Positions 22,210-33,439 of a stretch of DNA of 64,000 nt are shown here, piece by piece. Made by a program: the position numbers and the translations under genes. Every line of letters starts with the position of its first letter. Position 1 is the stretch's first letter. Origin of the DNA: Megalonaias nervosa (taxonomy: Eukaryota; Mollusca; Bivalvia; Unionida; Unionidae); assembly GCA_016617855.1 (NCBI GenBank), contig JAECUM010003303.1, positions 1 through 64,000 on the forward strand, read 5' to 3'. The notes under the pieces were generated by a model. That model worked only from the letters and a program-made list of their open reading frames with translations, was not told the DNA's origin and searched no databases.

Positions 22210-25200
22210 GTACAAGAAGATTGAAAAATACTACATGAATCAGTAATGATACTGATTCAACTCAGTTTATCAGAGGTTTCAGTATGCTGTATTAGATTGT
22301 GATAGGGCATTTGTGTTCCATGAGCACATTTTTAGTTCTTTTTTTTTGCGTTGGTATATTAAAATTAGACATTAAACCAATGTCAGTTGTAAATATAACT
22401 CTTCATAATTGTACAACATACACAATAGTTGTTGTTTGTTTTGCCCGTCACTTCTGCCAGGGTATAGGCCACCCACAAAAGATCACCAGAGACTTCTGTC
22501 CTCAGCCATCCCCTCGAGCTCACTCCAAGTGTGGCCCAGCTTAGTGATGTCCACCTCAAGGTCACGTCGCCAGGTGTTTCTTGGTCGACCCTTTCTCCGC
22601 TTGCCTTGAGGGTTCCACCTCAATGCCAAAACGCCAACCTAATAGTGACAAATGTAAATTACCCTTTTAAAATTCTTTCATAATAAATCATTATCAAAAC
22701 CAGGAAATAACTCTGAGTGCAAAATGCCTCACTGCATCCCAGTCAAACTGATTACTATGAATTCATTAATTTTCATCAGGTACAAATTTTTATGGGTTTT
22801 TTTGTCTAAATACCTCATTTTAAAATCCCTTTGTACAATTATCTTTCAGTGGATAAGAGAACCCTAAAGTTGTGTGCAAGGTTAAAAATGATGCTTGTTT
22901 CCCCTTTCCTGACCTCCAGTTTTAAAACTGGGATACTAAATATATCCAAAAATATTTTTCCTGATATGTCAACTAAGAGCAATGTACTTGTATGTTTAGC
23001 AGGATTGAGATAATGGGAAGTCAACCAGGAAGCTTTTCTCATACCATATTCATTTAATTAAATCCAAATAAATATGGTAAATGATTGAAAGATTAAAGAT
23101 GAAAAACTGCAACTTCCATAAATGCTAACTTTTAAATATGCAAAAGTTAGGCCAAATGTAACTCGAGGTTTTATAATGAATCAACATACATAAAACTAAT
23201 TTTGAAAAATTAAGTATTAAATATTATATATCAGTCTTATATATTAATCCATCACATTCATTTTAAAACAATCATCAAAGGTTCAAGGATAGTTTGAATT
23301 TTTGTCAGCTGAGAAATGAAACAGTAAACAAAATTAAGAAGCTCTCAAGCTGACAGAAACTGTTTCTTAATATTGAGAAATACTTCTGAAAAGCAATCTG
23401 TTAAATTAGTAACACAATACTTGTAATACTTGCAACAGTTTTCATCACAGTTGACAATAATTCAGGTTCAACAAGGTAGATGCCCTGCTATCCATGGCTA
23501 TACACACCTCCATTCTGTCCTGATCTGGGACCTGGTTAGTTATTCATCAAGTTTCAATTCATTAATAATTTGTTCACATATGTCTTCATGTGTTGCCTTT
23601 TTTCTTATTATATACCCACCACAAGGTTTATTATGTTATGCCTTTCTGTCCTTCTTCCTTTTGCCAATTTGGCTTCCGCACAATAAATTAGTTGTCCACC
23701 ATCTATAGTTAACAAACTTTTTGGATGGCTAGCACTTGTGGTAAGGAGGAATCTCTTCAATGTTGGGTTAAATACTTAAAAGTCAAGGTCACTGTGATTC
23801 ACAAAAAGGAAATGGTTTCAAGACAATATCCTGAGTTCTCTGCCATGTATAGTTTTCAGACTTTGTTGATAGCTTGCACTTGAGGTTAGGAAGAATCCTA
23901 TTGATTTCATGGTCAAAGGTCAAGGTCACTTTGATAGAAGCAAAATCGATTTTGCACAATAGTAACAAAACTTTGTAAGGCCTGCACTATGGGGTAAGGA
24001 AGAATGCTATTGATTTTGGATTCAAAAGGAAGTGTCCATTGAAGGGACTGATGTACTATCCGAAAATAATTTTCTGGATATGGAAGACTGTTTTTGTTTT
24101 GTTTCTTTTTTATGTTTTAACTGCTGAGTGTTCAAACTGTCTCTGAGCAATAACAAACCAAGCTTTATTAAAAGACTTGGTAAACACCCCATGCCAATAT
24201 AAACATCCATTCAGGAGGAGTAGTGTAACAACAGTTTTGAGATAGCCATTGTGGCAGCCATATTTGAAATAAGGCACCATTTGCATTCAGGACCACTTAG
24301 ATATCATCAGAAGTTTATCGGTGATAATGACCATAAATTCTGGATTTTCAAGATGGCACCCATGGTGGCAATATTGGTTGTCAGATTGGCATCATTTTCT
24401 TTCATGACCAACTAGATACCATGAGATGTCTTCTGGTGAAAACCTTGTGTCAGAATGGTTTTCTGTCAAGGAAAAGTAGTGAGAACAAGATTTTCAAGAT
24501 GGCTGCCATGGCGGTTATATCTGAGGTCATATTGGCACCATTTTCATTTAAGACCAACTAAATATTATAATTAGTCTTCTGATGAAAACTACAAGTCAGG
24601 AAGATTTTCCATTTAGGAGGAACTGAAATAAGATTTTAAAGATTACTGCCATGGTGGCCATATTGGATGTCCAATCAGCAACATTTTCATTTAGGAGTAA
24701 CAAGACATCATGTTGGTGAAAAACTCAAGTTGATATAACTTTATGTTGAGGAGGAGTAGTGATAAGATTTTCAAGCTGACTGTCATCACATTGACATAGG
24801 ATTGGTACCATTTTTGTTTAGGACCAACTAGACATCATAAAATGTCTTTCAGTGAATATCCCATGTAGATATGACTATCCATTTAAGAGGTGAAGCAGTA
24901 ATTTGATTTTCAAGGTGGTCGCTGTGGTGGCCATATTGGATGTCATCAGTACCATTCTCATTTAGGATCACTTTGACCTCACAAGAAGTTTTTTAGTGAA
25001 TACCCTGTGCAGATATGTCCATCCATTCGATAACAATACCTGTATTATGTAGAGGACTCTTAAACATGAAGTGGGTATATAATGTGCTATTTGTTCATTA
25101 AATATCATACAAAATTGTCAGCTTGCTTCTGCATGACAGACATGCATAGAATGCTTCGCCATCTTCTCAAGGTATACAAATTTACAAAGCATTTGAAAGG

Positions 25201-25575
25201 GACCATCATGAGTATGAATGTATGCATTTGATGATTTGGTCCTACTAATATCAGTAAAGCAGTGTTGGGGTCAGGGTCAAACACACATCTGCAAAACAGT
25301 ATTGGTCAGACACGAATGGAAAAAAAAATCCAACAAATATTGATGGTTATTTAATTCAAAGTCAGATTGATTTTTGTGAGTCTGTCAGAGGTGGGGAAAC
25401 ACAACTTTTAGGCCCCTGCAACATGTCATATTTTATCACAACCATTAAAGTACTACACACTACCCACTGAAATACATGAATTTGCAGTAGTATAGAAGAA
25501 CAACTGTCAAGTACCTTGAGGGAGATAATTAATGTTAATAAATCATACTCCTTATTGGTGTTTGTAATCTATCTA

Positions 25576-25631
<56 letters not shown>

Positions 25632-28000
25632 CTATTGGCCCTAACAAAGGTCTGCTCACAAGGGAAATTGTTTAATAGTAAACACTGTCTTCAATCTGGA
25701 AAACATTTATATATCTCAGTATTACAGAGCTAGTGGCAAAGCATGTATGTATATATTTCAGTGGCAGAGGAAAAGAAAACAAAGGAGAAAGAAGAAAAGG
25801 CATTGGAAATTGTCCAGATTAGGAATCAAGTCATTACTGATGTCAGAGCTAGAGGAGATAATGCAGAGGCAGAAAAACTAGAAAAAGCAGCCAAATCTGC
25901 TGCAAATGACCTGGCTGAGGAATTAGAACTTATGACATTTGACCTGGTGCGTATAAACCATAGTTCTGTTAATACTTGTGTTAATACAGATTAAATACAG
26001 TTGAATGAATACAGTAAACAGTGAGTGACTTGCAGCAAACATGATTTATTCAGATCAGGAGCCAGGGCAAAAACAGCATGATGACATTATGCACCCACTT
26101 CAGAAAAGATCTATAGATTTTAGCTGTAGAATGGATTGGAGATAATCCATTGCCAATAACCCTGTATTTCAAACCATTTAAAAAGGATGTAAATTGAAAG
26201 CTAGCATGCCATTTATGTAGTATAGGGAAACATCAATTAAATTTCCTTACCAAGCTAACATGTCATTTATTTTGATTATGAAAATGTCAATTAAATTTCC
26301 TTTCCAAGCTAACATGCCATTTATTTTGTATATCAAAATGTCAGTTAAATTTCTTCTCCATGCTAACATGCCATTTATTTTGTATATGAAGAAATCAGTT
26401 AAATTTTCTTTCCAGACTAACATGCCATTTATTTTGTATATGGAAACATCAGTTAAATTTCCTTTCCCAGCTAACATGCCATTTATTTTGTATATGGAAA
26501 CATCAGTTTCATCAGAACAGAACAGAAAGGAACAATGTCACTTGTCCATTGTAGAGTTAAGAAAACATAAATTGGAAAGATAAAATAAATTCTCATCCTG
26601 AAAATGTAATGGCATTGCTATAGACAATCCTGTTTTAGTTGTTGTGAGAATCTTATAAGGTCAGATAACTGAATTAAGAGGCATTTCTCTTGTCATAATG
26701 ATTCTGCTCCAACATTATGCCTGATTTGGTAATGACAGATTCTTAGTCCCAGCATAGTATTTGAAAAGTTTGGAAGACCTAAAAAAAAATTCCTAGTTCT
26801 TTCAGAATGAAAAAGTCATGGAAGTGTGAACGTTTCCTGAATATGGCATATGTATATAATTACTGTGACAGATTTCAAGCCATGTAACAATGCATAGCAA
26901 TATACTTTTAGAGGTTCAACTCTGTGTGCAGTCAGTTTTTCTCCAAAAATAACAGTCTTGAATTTGTTTTACAAAAAAGACACAGACTAATACAGTTATA
27001 ATAATAAAACAATGCCTCATGGAAAGCAGTGTCAAATTAAAATAGCACCAAAAGAACATTATCCAAAATAGATTTGGCAATGCAAAACTAGAGCACCAAA
27101 TATATTAAGTAATTTTCAGTGAGAGATTTATGCTCTTCAAGTGATGGACAGAATGATCAGTTTACAGCAGGACATTATAATCCAGTTTACATTTGTTTTT
27201 ATTTTTATCTGGGCATTTGAAGGGGGTGGAGTGGAGGTTAGACAGGTATCCCTGGACACCAAATCCATTTATGCGACACTAACTTCAACTTTCAATGGCA
27301 TTCTTTATTCCAAAAACATTTCATACAAAATCATTTTGTAATTTTTTTTTCAACCCTGCAATTAATAGCAGACTTTTAAGTCCAATCATGTCTATGCCTT
27401 TTCCTTCAAGACCTACAAGACACAACATAATGGTCATTTTTGTTATTGCAGTGGCCAGACTCAGTTGTTGAAAGTCAGCTTAAAAAATTGCAGACCCCAT
27501 GTGTGAAGGATGGATCTACATACATTTACAGATTGTGGAAATCTCTTTTGAACTACTGGTTCAAGGACACCAACAGAAAGGTTTATCTTGTCAGTCCTTT
27601 TCTGGATGCAGAGCGACTGGTAGACGTGTGTCAGTTGATTATCCATAACAGACTCACAGCCAATCTAGATATATTCTATGTAAATCAGCAGTGCAACAGA
27701 GAACAGAGGATTTTTGATGTAAAACAGAAAGCCCTTAAGTCATTTGATGCCAAAGATCAAATGTTCGTGGAATACAAAATCTACAGCAGCATTGTCTACC
27801 CCATGCAGAAGTTCCATTGCAAGTTTTTAGCTGCCATTAAAGATGAACAAGCAGAGATTTTGATCACAAGTGCCAGTTTTCATGGTGACCACTTCACCTG
27901 TAGTAACATGGATACACTTCACTTTTCCACCATGTCAGAGGCTGAATTCATTCAGAAGTTTCTCTGCCCCATCCAGGCCTCTGTAAATGTTAGGAAATAA
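21753..28000 (+). CDS. Uncharacterised single-HKD phospholipase D-like protein (three coding exons)
   Basis: Exons 21753-22209, 25762-25946 and 27452-28000 join in phases 1 and 0 to give 396 residues. An in-frame TGA just upstream of the ATG fixes the start. Residues 1-125 form an unnamed domain with a strand pattern ending in TGTMMIQG (95-102). Residues 153-214 are a highly charged, probably coiled-coil helix. Residues 255-375 look like one PLD-fold lobe: a hydrophobic strand KVYLVSPFLD, then H336-x-K338 with D345 and a TSAS strand (353-356). The HxK to D spacing is two residues longer than the classical HxKxxxxD. PLD-family enzymes cut phosphodiester bonds in lipid or nucleic acid, usually with two HKD motifs, so a single-lobe protein would need to dimerise. 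Substrate and location are unknown. Reading through exon 1 would give a 161-residue short form. Confidence 0.75.
22455..22632 (-). pseudogene. 3' end of a LINE reverse transcriptase ORF
   Basis: On the minus strand it reads LRWNPQGKRRKGRPRNTWRR, then DLEVDITKLGHTWSELEGMA and EDRSLW, the typical C-terminal end of many animal LINE ORF2 proteins. A TGA replaces a tryptophan codon right after EDRSLW. It is 5' truncated and dead, in intron 1 of the PLD-like gene. Confidence 0.75.
22640..23730. other. PLD-like gene intron 1, AT-rich segment
   Basis: No coding or repeat structure that I can name. Confidence 0.45.
23731..25040. repeat. Diverged tandem array, ~110-150 bp units
   Basis: The left part (to about 24035) repeats 'gcacttgaggttaggaagaa' and 'ggtcaaaggtcaaggtcact'. 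The right part repeats 'gattttcaagatggctgcca', 'ggccatattggatgtca', 'ccattttcatttagga' and 'gtcttctggtgaaaac' about every 115-150 bp, at about 24251, 24366, 24507, 24654, 24783 and 24925. Units differ greatly. Such arrays are common in mollusc genomes from general knowledge. Confidence 0.7.
25569..25626. repeat. (TA)n microsatellite
   Basis: An almost pure TA run preceded by (ATCT)3. It is 136 bp before coding exon 2 of the PLD-like gene. Confidence 0.95.
25762..25946 (+). CDS. PLD-like gene, coding exon 2 (charged helix)
   Basis: The acceptor ATATATTTCAG is followed by TG, which completes a valine codon with the exon-1 base. The segment AEEKKTKEKEEKALE and the later EAEKLEKAAKSAANDLAEEL are typical of a long helix. 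It ends in phase 0 at CTG/GTGCGT. Confidence 0.75.
26197..26513. repeat. 54-bp minisatellite, about six copies
   Basis: The 'gctaacatgccatttatttt' core recurs at exactly 54-bp spacing (T of GCT at 26202, 26256, 26310, 26364, 26418, 26472). Copies differ by up to about 15%. Because 54 is 18 codons, long open frames appear on both strands (26260-26583 plus, 26247-26477 minus) with 18-residue repeats. It lies in intron 2 of the PLD-like gene. Confidence 0.93.
27452..28000 (+). CDS. PLD-like gene, coding exon 3 (PLD lobe and stop)
   Basis: The acceptor TTATTGCAG is followed by TGG in phase 0. The exon encodes 182 residues and the TAA stop at 27998-28000. It contains FHCKFLAAIKDEQAEILITS and HGDHF, which match the style of the HKD strand-loop-strand of PLD-like proteins. 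It is the best conserved-looking exon of this gene. Confidence 0.82.
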   Translation, partial: WPDSVVESQLKKLQTPCVKDGSTYIYRLWKSLLNYWFKDTNRKVYLVSPFLDAERLVDVCQLIIHNRLTANLDIFYVNQQCNREQRIFDVKQKALKSFDAKDQMFVEYKIYSSIVYPMQKFHCKFLAAIKDEQAEILITSASFHGDHFTCSNMDTLHFSTMSEAEFIQKFLCPIQASVNVRK

Positions 28001-28840
28001 CTACTTGTTGTGACTATTATATCAGATCAAGACATTTCTGACTAATATAATAACATGGAGAATTAGTCTAAAGACAATCACAATTATTTGACTCTTTTCA
28101 GGTATCTGGATTACACAGGGTTTAATTTTTTTCTTTTTTGTAATTTATGAAAGATGTTAAGAGTTTAACCTGGCAACAATTTCCTTATTAAAAACAATCC
28201 ATGATAATGTTCAGAGGGGTACCAAATTTTTGTACAACAGTACTTTTGAGAAATTATTTCAGAAGTTTAGTAGGTGTATTAGTAATTAGATAATGCAGGT
28301 TGTTTTTATATCACAAAACATACCAACAGGTTAATTAGGTTATTTATTAAAAGATATAAATGATATATCACTAGGGTTTTAAAAGTGAAATCATATATAG
28401 AAGAGTTTGTTACTATCAGTATTATTTGCTTTTATGATAGTTTAACATAATGCAAAACAAAGTCTGATGAACTATGGGAAATAGATGGCTATTTTTCCAA
28501 CCAAGTTGAAATGTTATTATTGATTATAATTATGTAACTTTATTAATTTTGTGTCCTGTGCCATATTTGTAATGAATAATACATAAGCGAAGTTGTTCAA
28601 GTTTAATGTTTTAATTGAATGATTGCAGACACTTATACTGCAGATAATCTGTATGACATGTACTACTTGATGTTGGACAGCAAATATTTAGACTTTCATT
28701 GGTTAGCCATTGTATTACACAACTTGTTCCACATAGTATCTCGACTAGTTATTAAGCACTGGTTTTGCAACATGTATACAGTATTTATTTTCTGTGCATA
28801 TTAATTTAATTGTTTGAATAAAAAATTACATTTTCATTGT
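28001..28840 (+). other. 3' UTR and polyadenylation signal of the PLD-like gene
   Basis: AT-rich non-coding sequence follows the stop. An AATAAA hexamer lies at 28817-28822 and is the best candidate for the poly(A) signal. No other gene signal is seen here. Confidence 0.5.
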
Positions 28841-29194
28841 GTCTTAAATATTTTGATGGAAGGGAGGTCCTTCTAAAATTTCACAGATGTACTATAATTA
28901 TTTGGGTCATTTAATTCTTGGTTTGTAGAAACCATGAAATCAACAAAAAAAATTTATACCCTGCAAACAAAATGGAATTCACATTATGTTAAAGTTAGGC
29001 ATAGAACATATAAATGATATATTTACAGTCATCTATTCCACTAATTTCACCACAGGAATGCCTGTGTTGCAATGGACTTTCTTTTTAGTACAAGAAATAT
29101 TGTTGCCTTTAGGACAATATTGTAAGTAAAGAATTTGTTTACAAGCAACAGTTTAATAAGAAAATAACTGTAGGTCAGGATAGTTTTTCAACCA
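28841..29194. other. Intergenic AT-rich spacer after the PLD-like gene
   Basis: No coding or repeat signal that I can support. Confidence 0.45.
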
Positions 29195-30235
29195 CCTGGC
29201 CATAAGGTCAAGTGAGCTTATGGTATGGCCCTTCATGCATCATTCATCTGGAGTCAGTCAACAATTCCTATTTTCAGCTTCTTCTCAAAAACCACCACAC
29301 TAATTTCAACCAGACTTCACTGTCTTGGCATAAAGGCCTTTAAAATTTTGAACAAATGATGCCAATTTGCTGATAAAATAGAGCAAAAAATAGTAAAACC
29401 ATTTTGTGACTTTTCCAAAACTACTTGAAACATTTGAATCACATTTGACATGACAAGAAGCCATCAAATATGGCCACTGTTACCAAAAATAGAAAAATGT
29501 GTCCATTGTCTGTCAACAGTTTCTATTTTCAACATTTTTTAAAAAACATTTCAAGCTTGGGACGCAGCATCCTGGCATACAGGCTATTTGGGTTTGTATA
29601 AATAATGCCAATCTAGCATCCGATATGGCCATCATTACTAAAACTAGAAAAACTTTTAAATGACTTCTTCTCCAGAACTGCTGAACATAATTTGATAGAA
29701 AGAATTCTAGCTTGAAACCCTTACAAGTTTATTTAAAAAGTACTGATCCACTATCAAATATGGCCACTAACAAAAACCACTGAATAAAATTTGACTAAAC
29801 TTTAAAAAAAGCATTCTGGCAATGAAGACTTTGAAGTTTGTACAGGACCACTCCAGTGGCCTAGTTGTTTGAGCATCCACCTCAGATGCAGGAGGTCACG
29901 GGTGCAAAACCTGACCAAGTCATACCAAAGACATAAAAATGGTACTAACAGCTGCTTCACTTGGCGCTCAGCATTAAGAGGTTAGTGCTAGGACTGGTCT
30001 GCCTGGTTTCAGGATAATGTGACTGGGTGAGATATGATGCTACATGTCTGAGGCAGGATGCCGCAGTGCTAGACTATAAACTGTCGTACTGCAGAAATTG
30101 TAGCATTATGACTAAAAAATTGTTAAAGCTACGTTAAAAATCCAAATCACACACACACACAAGTTTGTACAAATAATGCCAGTTTAGCATCAAATATTGC
30201 CATCATTATTATAACTTTAAAAAATCATAAATTAC
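29195..30235. repeat. Diverged tandem array ('caagtgagcttatgg' family), interrupted by a SINE
   Basis: Starts 'ggtcaagtgagcttatggta', then repeats 'aatttgaccaaac'-like, 'ataatgccaatctagca' and 'atatggccatcattac' phrases roughly every 100-150 bp. The SINE at 29845-30160 splits one unit and duplicates 'aagtttgtaca'. The family is widespread in molluscs by general knowledge. Confidence 0.65.
29845..30160 (+). mobile_element. SINE family B, full length, with 11-bp target duplication
   Basis: Box A-like TGGCCTAGTTGTTTGAGC and box B-like GGTCACGGGTGCAAAACC mark a tRNA-derived head. The tail ends 'aatcacacacacacac'. AAGTTTGTACA flanks both sides (29834-29844 and 30161-30171). Other copies are at 37262-37585 and 38968-39133. 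Confidence 0.85.
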
Positions 30236-30299
30236 CTTTTGTCAACGAGAGTGCATTTCTTCTTGCCACTGCTGAGTGAAAAACCCTCTCCAACATTTT

Positions 30300-31490
30300 T
30301 GAGAAATAGCAAGATTTTCAAATTAGCTACAATGGCAGCCATATTGGATGTATGATCAGCACCATTTCAATTCAGATCAACTAGACATCATTAAAAGTCT
30401 TTTGGTGAAAACCCCATGTGAATATGACCTTCCATTCCAGAGTAGCAACAAGATTTTCCAGATGTCTGATATAGGGGCCATACTGGATGTCAAATCAGCA
30501 CCATGTTCTTTAGGACCATGTAAACATGGCAAAACTTTTGGCTAAAGCTCCCATTTTAATATGGCCATCCATTAAGAAATATCAATAACAAGATTCTCAA
30601 AATGACCATGATGGCAGCTATCTTGTATCAACTCCATCATGATTTAGAATGAATAGTTATCATAAGAGCTTATCCAGTGAAAACTCCATGTCAGTATGAC
30701 TTTCCACTGAGTAACAATAATAAGGTTTTCAAGACAGCAGCCATGGTGGCCATATTGTTGTTGTTGTTGTAGGGCTTAACGCCATTTTTCAGCACACGAT
30801 AGGCTATACATGGCGGCCAGTATTAATGGTGGAGGAAGAAACCGGGAAATCCCCGGAAAGAACCACCGACCCACGAGAAGCTACTGGCAAGCTTTCTCAC
30901 ATATCCACATTTGCCGAATCCGAGACTCGAACCCACGCAGACAGAGGTGAGATGGCAGTGATCCGTAACGGAGAGCGCTTTAGACCACTCGGCCACTCGA
31001 GGGCCCCAGTGGCCATATTGAATTTATGATTAATACCATTTTAATTTTGGTCCAACTGTACATCACAAGGAAACTGATGAAGCGCCCATGTCAATATGGC
31101 ATTCAATTCAGGAGGAGAAGGGATAAGGTTTTCAAGATGGCATCCTTGGCAGCCATAATGGATGTCAGATTGACACATTTATTTTACAACCAACATCATA
31201 AGAAGTCTTAGGTGAAAATCCCATGTCAGTGACTTTTAGTTCAAGAGAAGCAGCAATAACAAGGCTATCATGGCAGGTATATTTGATGCAAGATAACACA
31301 GTTTCATTTAAGACCAACTAGACATCATATTAAGTTAAATTCCATGTTGATATGACCATCCATTCAGGAGTAGCAACAAGAAGATTTTCAAAATGGCAAC
31401 TGTGGTTGCCATATCATATATCAGAGCAGCACCATTTTCATTTAGGACCAACCAGATGTATCTATGAGTAAAATTTCATGGCAATTCTCA
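30300..31490. repeat. Diverged tandem array, ~135-140 bp units ('gccatattggatg' family), interrupted by a SINE
   Basis: 'ggcagccatattggatgt', 'tcagcaccatttcaattcag' and 'aagtcttttggtgaaaaccc' recur near 30325, 30462, 30603, 30735, 31012, 31138, 31263 and 31394. It is the same family as 24.2-25.0 kb. The SINE at 30758-31008 sits inside one unit. Confidence 0.75.
30758..31008 (-). mobile_element. SINE family A, full length, young, with 12-bp target duplication
   Basis: In the minus direction: box A TGGCCGAGTGGTCTAAAGCG, box B GGGTTCGAGTCTCGG, a conserved body, and a (GTT)n tail as seen on the plus strand. The head looks derived from a tRNA-Leu or -Ser type. GTGGCCATATTG flanks both ends (30746-30757, 31009-31020). 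It is nearly identical to 50929-51186, so the family was active recently. Confidence 0.9.
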
Positions 31491-31718
31491 AGGGGCCATG
31501 TGTTAGCAAGTGGTCCAAGGCACTCACCTTTACAGATTACTACATCTCACCTCAGTCCACTTGGGTTTGAGTCTCACACTAGGCCAACATGGGTATGTGA
31601 GAAAGCTTGCCAATAGCTTCCCAGGAGTCAGTGGTTATTCCCTGGTTCTTTCTCCAACCAAATATACTGGCCGCCATGTATAGCCTATCATGTGCTAAAA
31701 TTTGGTGTTATTCCCATA
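31491..31718 (+). mobile_element. SINE family A, older copy in the sense orientation
   Basis: Reads 'agcaagtggtccaaggc' (box A region), 'cttgggtttgagtctcaca' (box B), 'gtgagaaagcttgccaatag' and 'tatagcctatcatgtgct'. It shows many differences from the young copies and no clean duplication. Confidence 0.7.
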
Positions 31719-33099
31719 ACATGTCAATTCTCCAAGTAGTTTAGGACGGGTAGCAATAACAAAATTGTGCTAATGGATGGATGGATGACAACCGATGAAC
31801 AGGTTATCTCATACACACTTCTGCTCTATGACCAGTAGAGCTAAATTTTGGTGGATAATTTTGGAGTTCTTTTTTGTTGATTCTTCACATCTAAAAACTG
31901 ATATTCTTTCTTCTTATTAAATTCTACTGCATGGTTGTTAAACTACAGCAGCTAAAAAGCACAACTCTCCATAGTGATCTGTGGGGAAAATTGCAAAATA
32001 CAGGAAGACAAAAGTTGCTACTGCTTACAACACATAGGGTTATGGATGGACTATTCAGTAATCAGCAAAATAATCAACTTTCTTACCCTTTTTGTCATAT
32101 TAGGTCACAAAATCATATGTGTTTCAGATGCCAATAAGTCAAATTAATGTTGATAAATCAATAAGAACTGCAGTTATAAGAGATTGTAAAGTGAAGATAT
32201 ATTGTAGCAAATTCTGATGTAATGTTCTAATTGAAATGTACTGCTTCTTTTTTCAATTGATGATCAGTATAAATGAACAAAATGTAGAAATATGATGCAC
32301 TTTTAACTTCCATATTTCAACCATATGAAAGGGAACAATTTCCTTTTCTCTCTCTCTCCCTCTCTCTCTGATTTTGTCTCCATGTTTCCTGGCAGTTGCT
32401 GCTTGAAACTGGATCTAAATCCTTTTATGAAAGTTTCAATGAATTAACTATAATTTGATGCCTAAAATATGCTCAATTATATTCTTTTGTAACTTTTCAT
32501 AATACCGCCAAGGTTTTTAGGTTTAAATAGTTCAATCCAAATGTTATGCTCTTTTATTCCTGTAGACATTCAGTAATGGAGAAAATAATTGGTTCTCATC
32601 TTTTTTATCACATTTTGCCACTGAAAGCTGCATATAAATGTCATTTTTTTTTAAAATAAACATTCTATAATACACTTATACAGTAATAGATTACTGGTTC
32701 ACTTCTAATGTGATGTCACACACAACAGCCAATCCAGGCCAGTTCAAAAGATGGTATTTGTTATTAAAGACTTTCTCTGTGTTTCACCCTTAAATTTCAC
32801 TATATTGGACTAAACCACATGATAAAACAATTCTGGACTATTGTTGAAGTGAATAGAAAGATTTATAAACCTGTAAACTTGCAGAATCACACACTGACCT
32901 CCACTCTACATCAGTTAACATGAGTTTTACTGTCTCGTGTCACTTAATAACCAGATTAACAAAGATCTATGATTGTATAATGTATGTGGCGTTATCTCAA
33001 ATTTGACAATAGGTAATTTTATATGGTTTTTCTTTGCATATGTAAATTTTGGAGGGTAAAACTCAGTTTTAATTTTGTGATACCTACTATTGTTGCCTT
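31719..33099. other. Intergenic AT-rich spacer with a short CT microsatellite
   Basis: A (CT)n tract lies at about 32347-32370. The start (to about 31850) still shows the end of the array family ('gaccagtagagctaaat'). No gene is seen. Confidence 0.5.
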
Positions 33100-33290
33100 G
33101 CTATGTCTGGCACTAGTCCCTAGTCCAAGGGGAATATTCCCTCCTCCAATTTGTAACAGTCAATTAATAATTGGAGGTCTGGAATGAAAACACCTTGATA
33201 AACTTTGGTCATTCCAAATTTCAGCCTTCTTTTACTTCTGAGACTAAAATGACATCAGTGTCGGGAGAAGAGGGAATTAGGCAATAATAA
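33100..33290. repeat. Probable DIRS/Ngaro-type terminal repeat
   Basis: 'tctggcactagtccctagtc', 'gggaatattccctcctcc' and 'gagggaattaggcaataata' recur at 928-1130. It lies directly downstream (minus direction) of a tyrosine recombinase remnant. Confidence 0.45.
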
Positions 33291-33439
33291 CAGGTAAGTA
33301 AAATTTGAAAAGCAATAATACAGCTACTACATGTAATGCAATTCTGATTTACCATTCCAGTGGGAGGCTGATGGCCAAAAGATATGCCATCATGTGAATT
33401 TATCATTTGTTGTCAGTTCTGCAGTGTGGTCAACTGCAT

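Noticed and set aside
26247..26583. Open frames on both strands as repetitive protein genes
   Set aside because: They are the 54-bp minisatellite read through; it lies between two coding exons of the PLD-like gene and has no start context or splice sites of its own.
23731..31490. CRISPR array, from regularly spaced repeats
   Set aside because: Units are long, diverged and without unique spacers, in a clearly eukaryotic genome.
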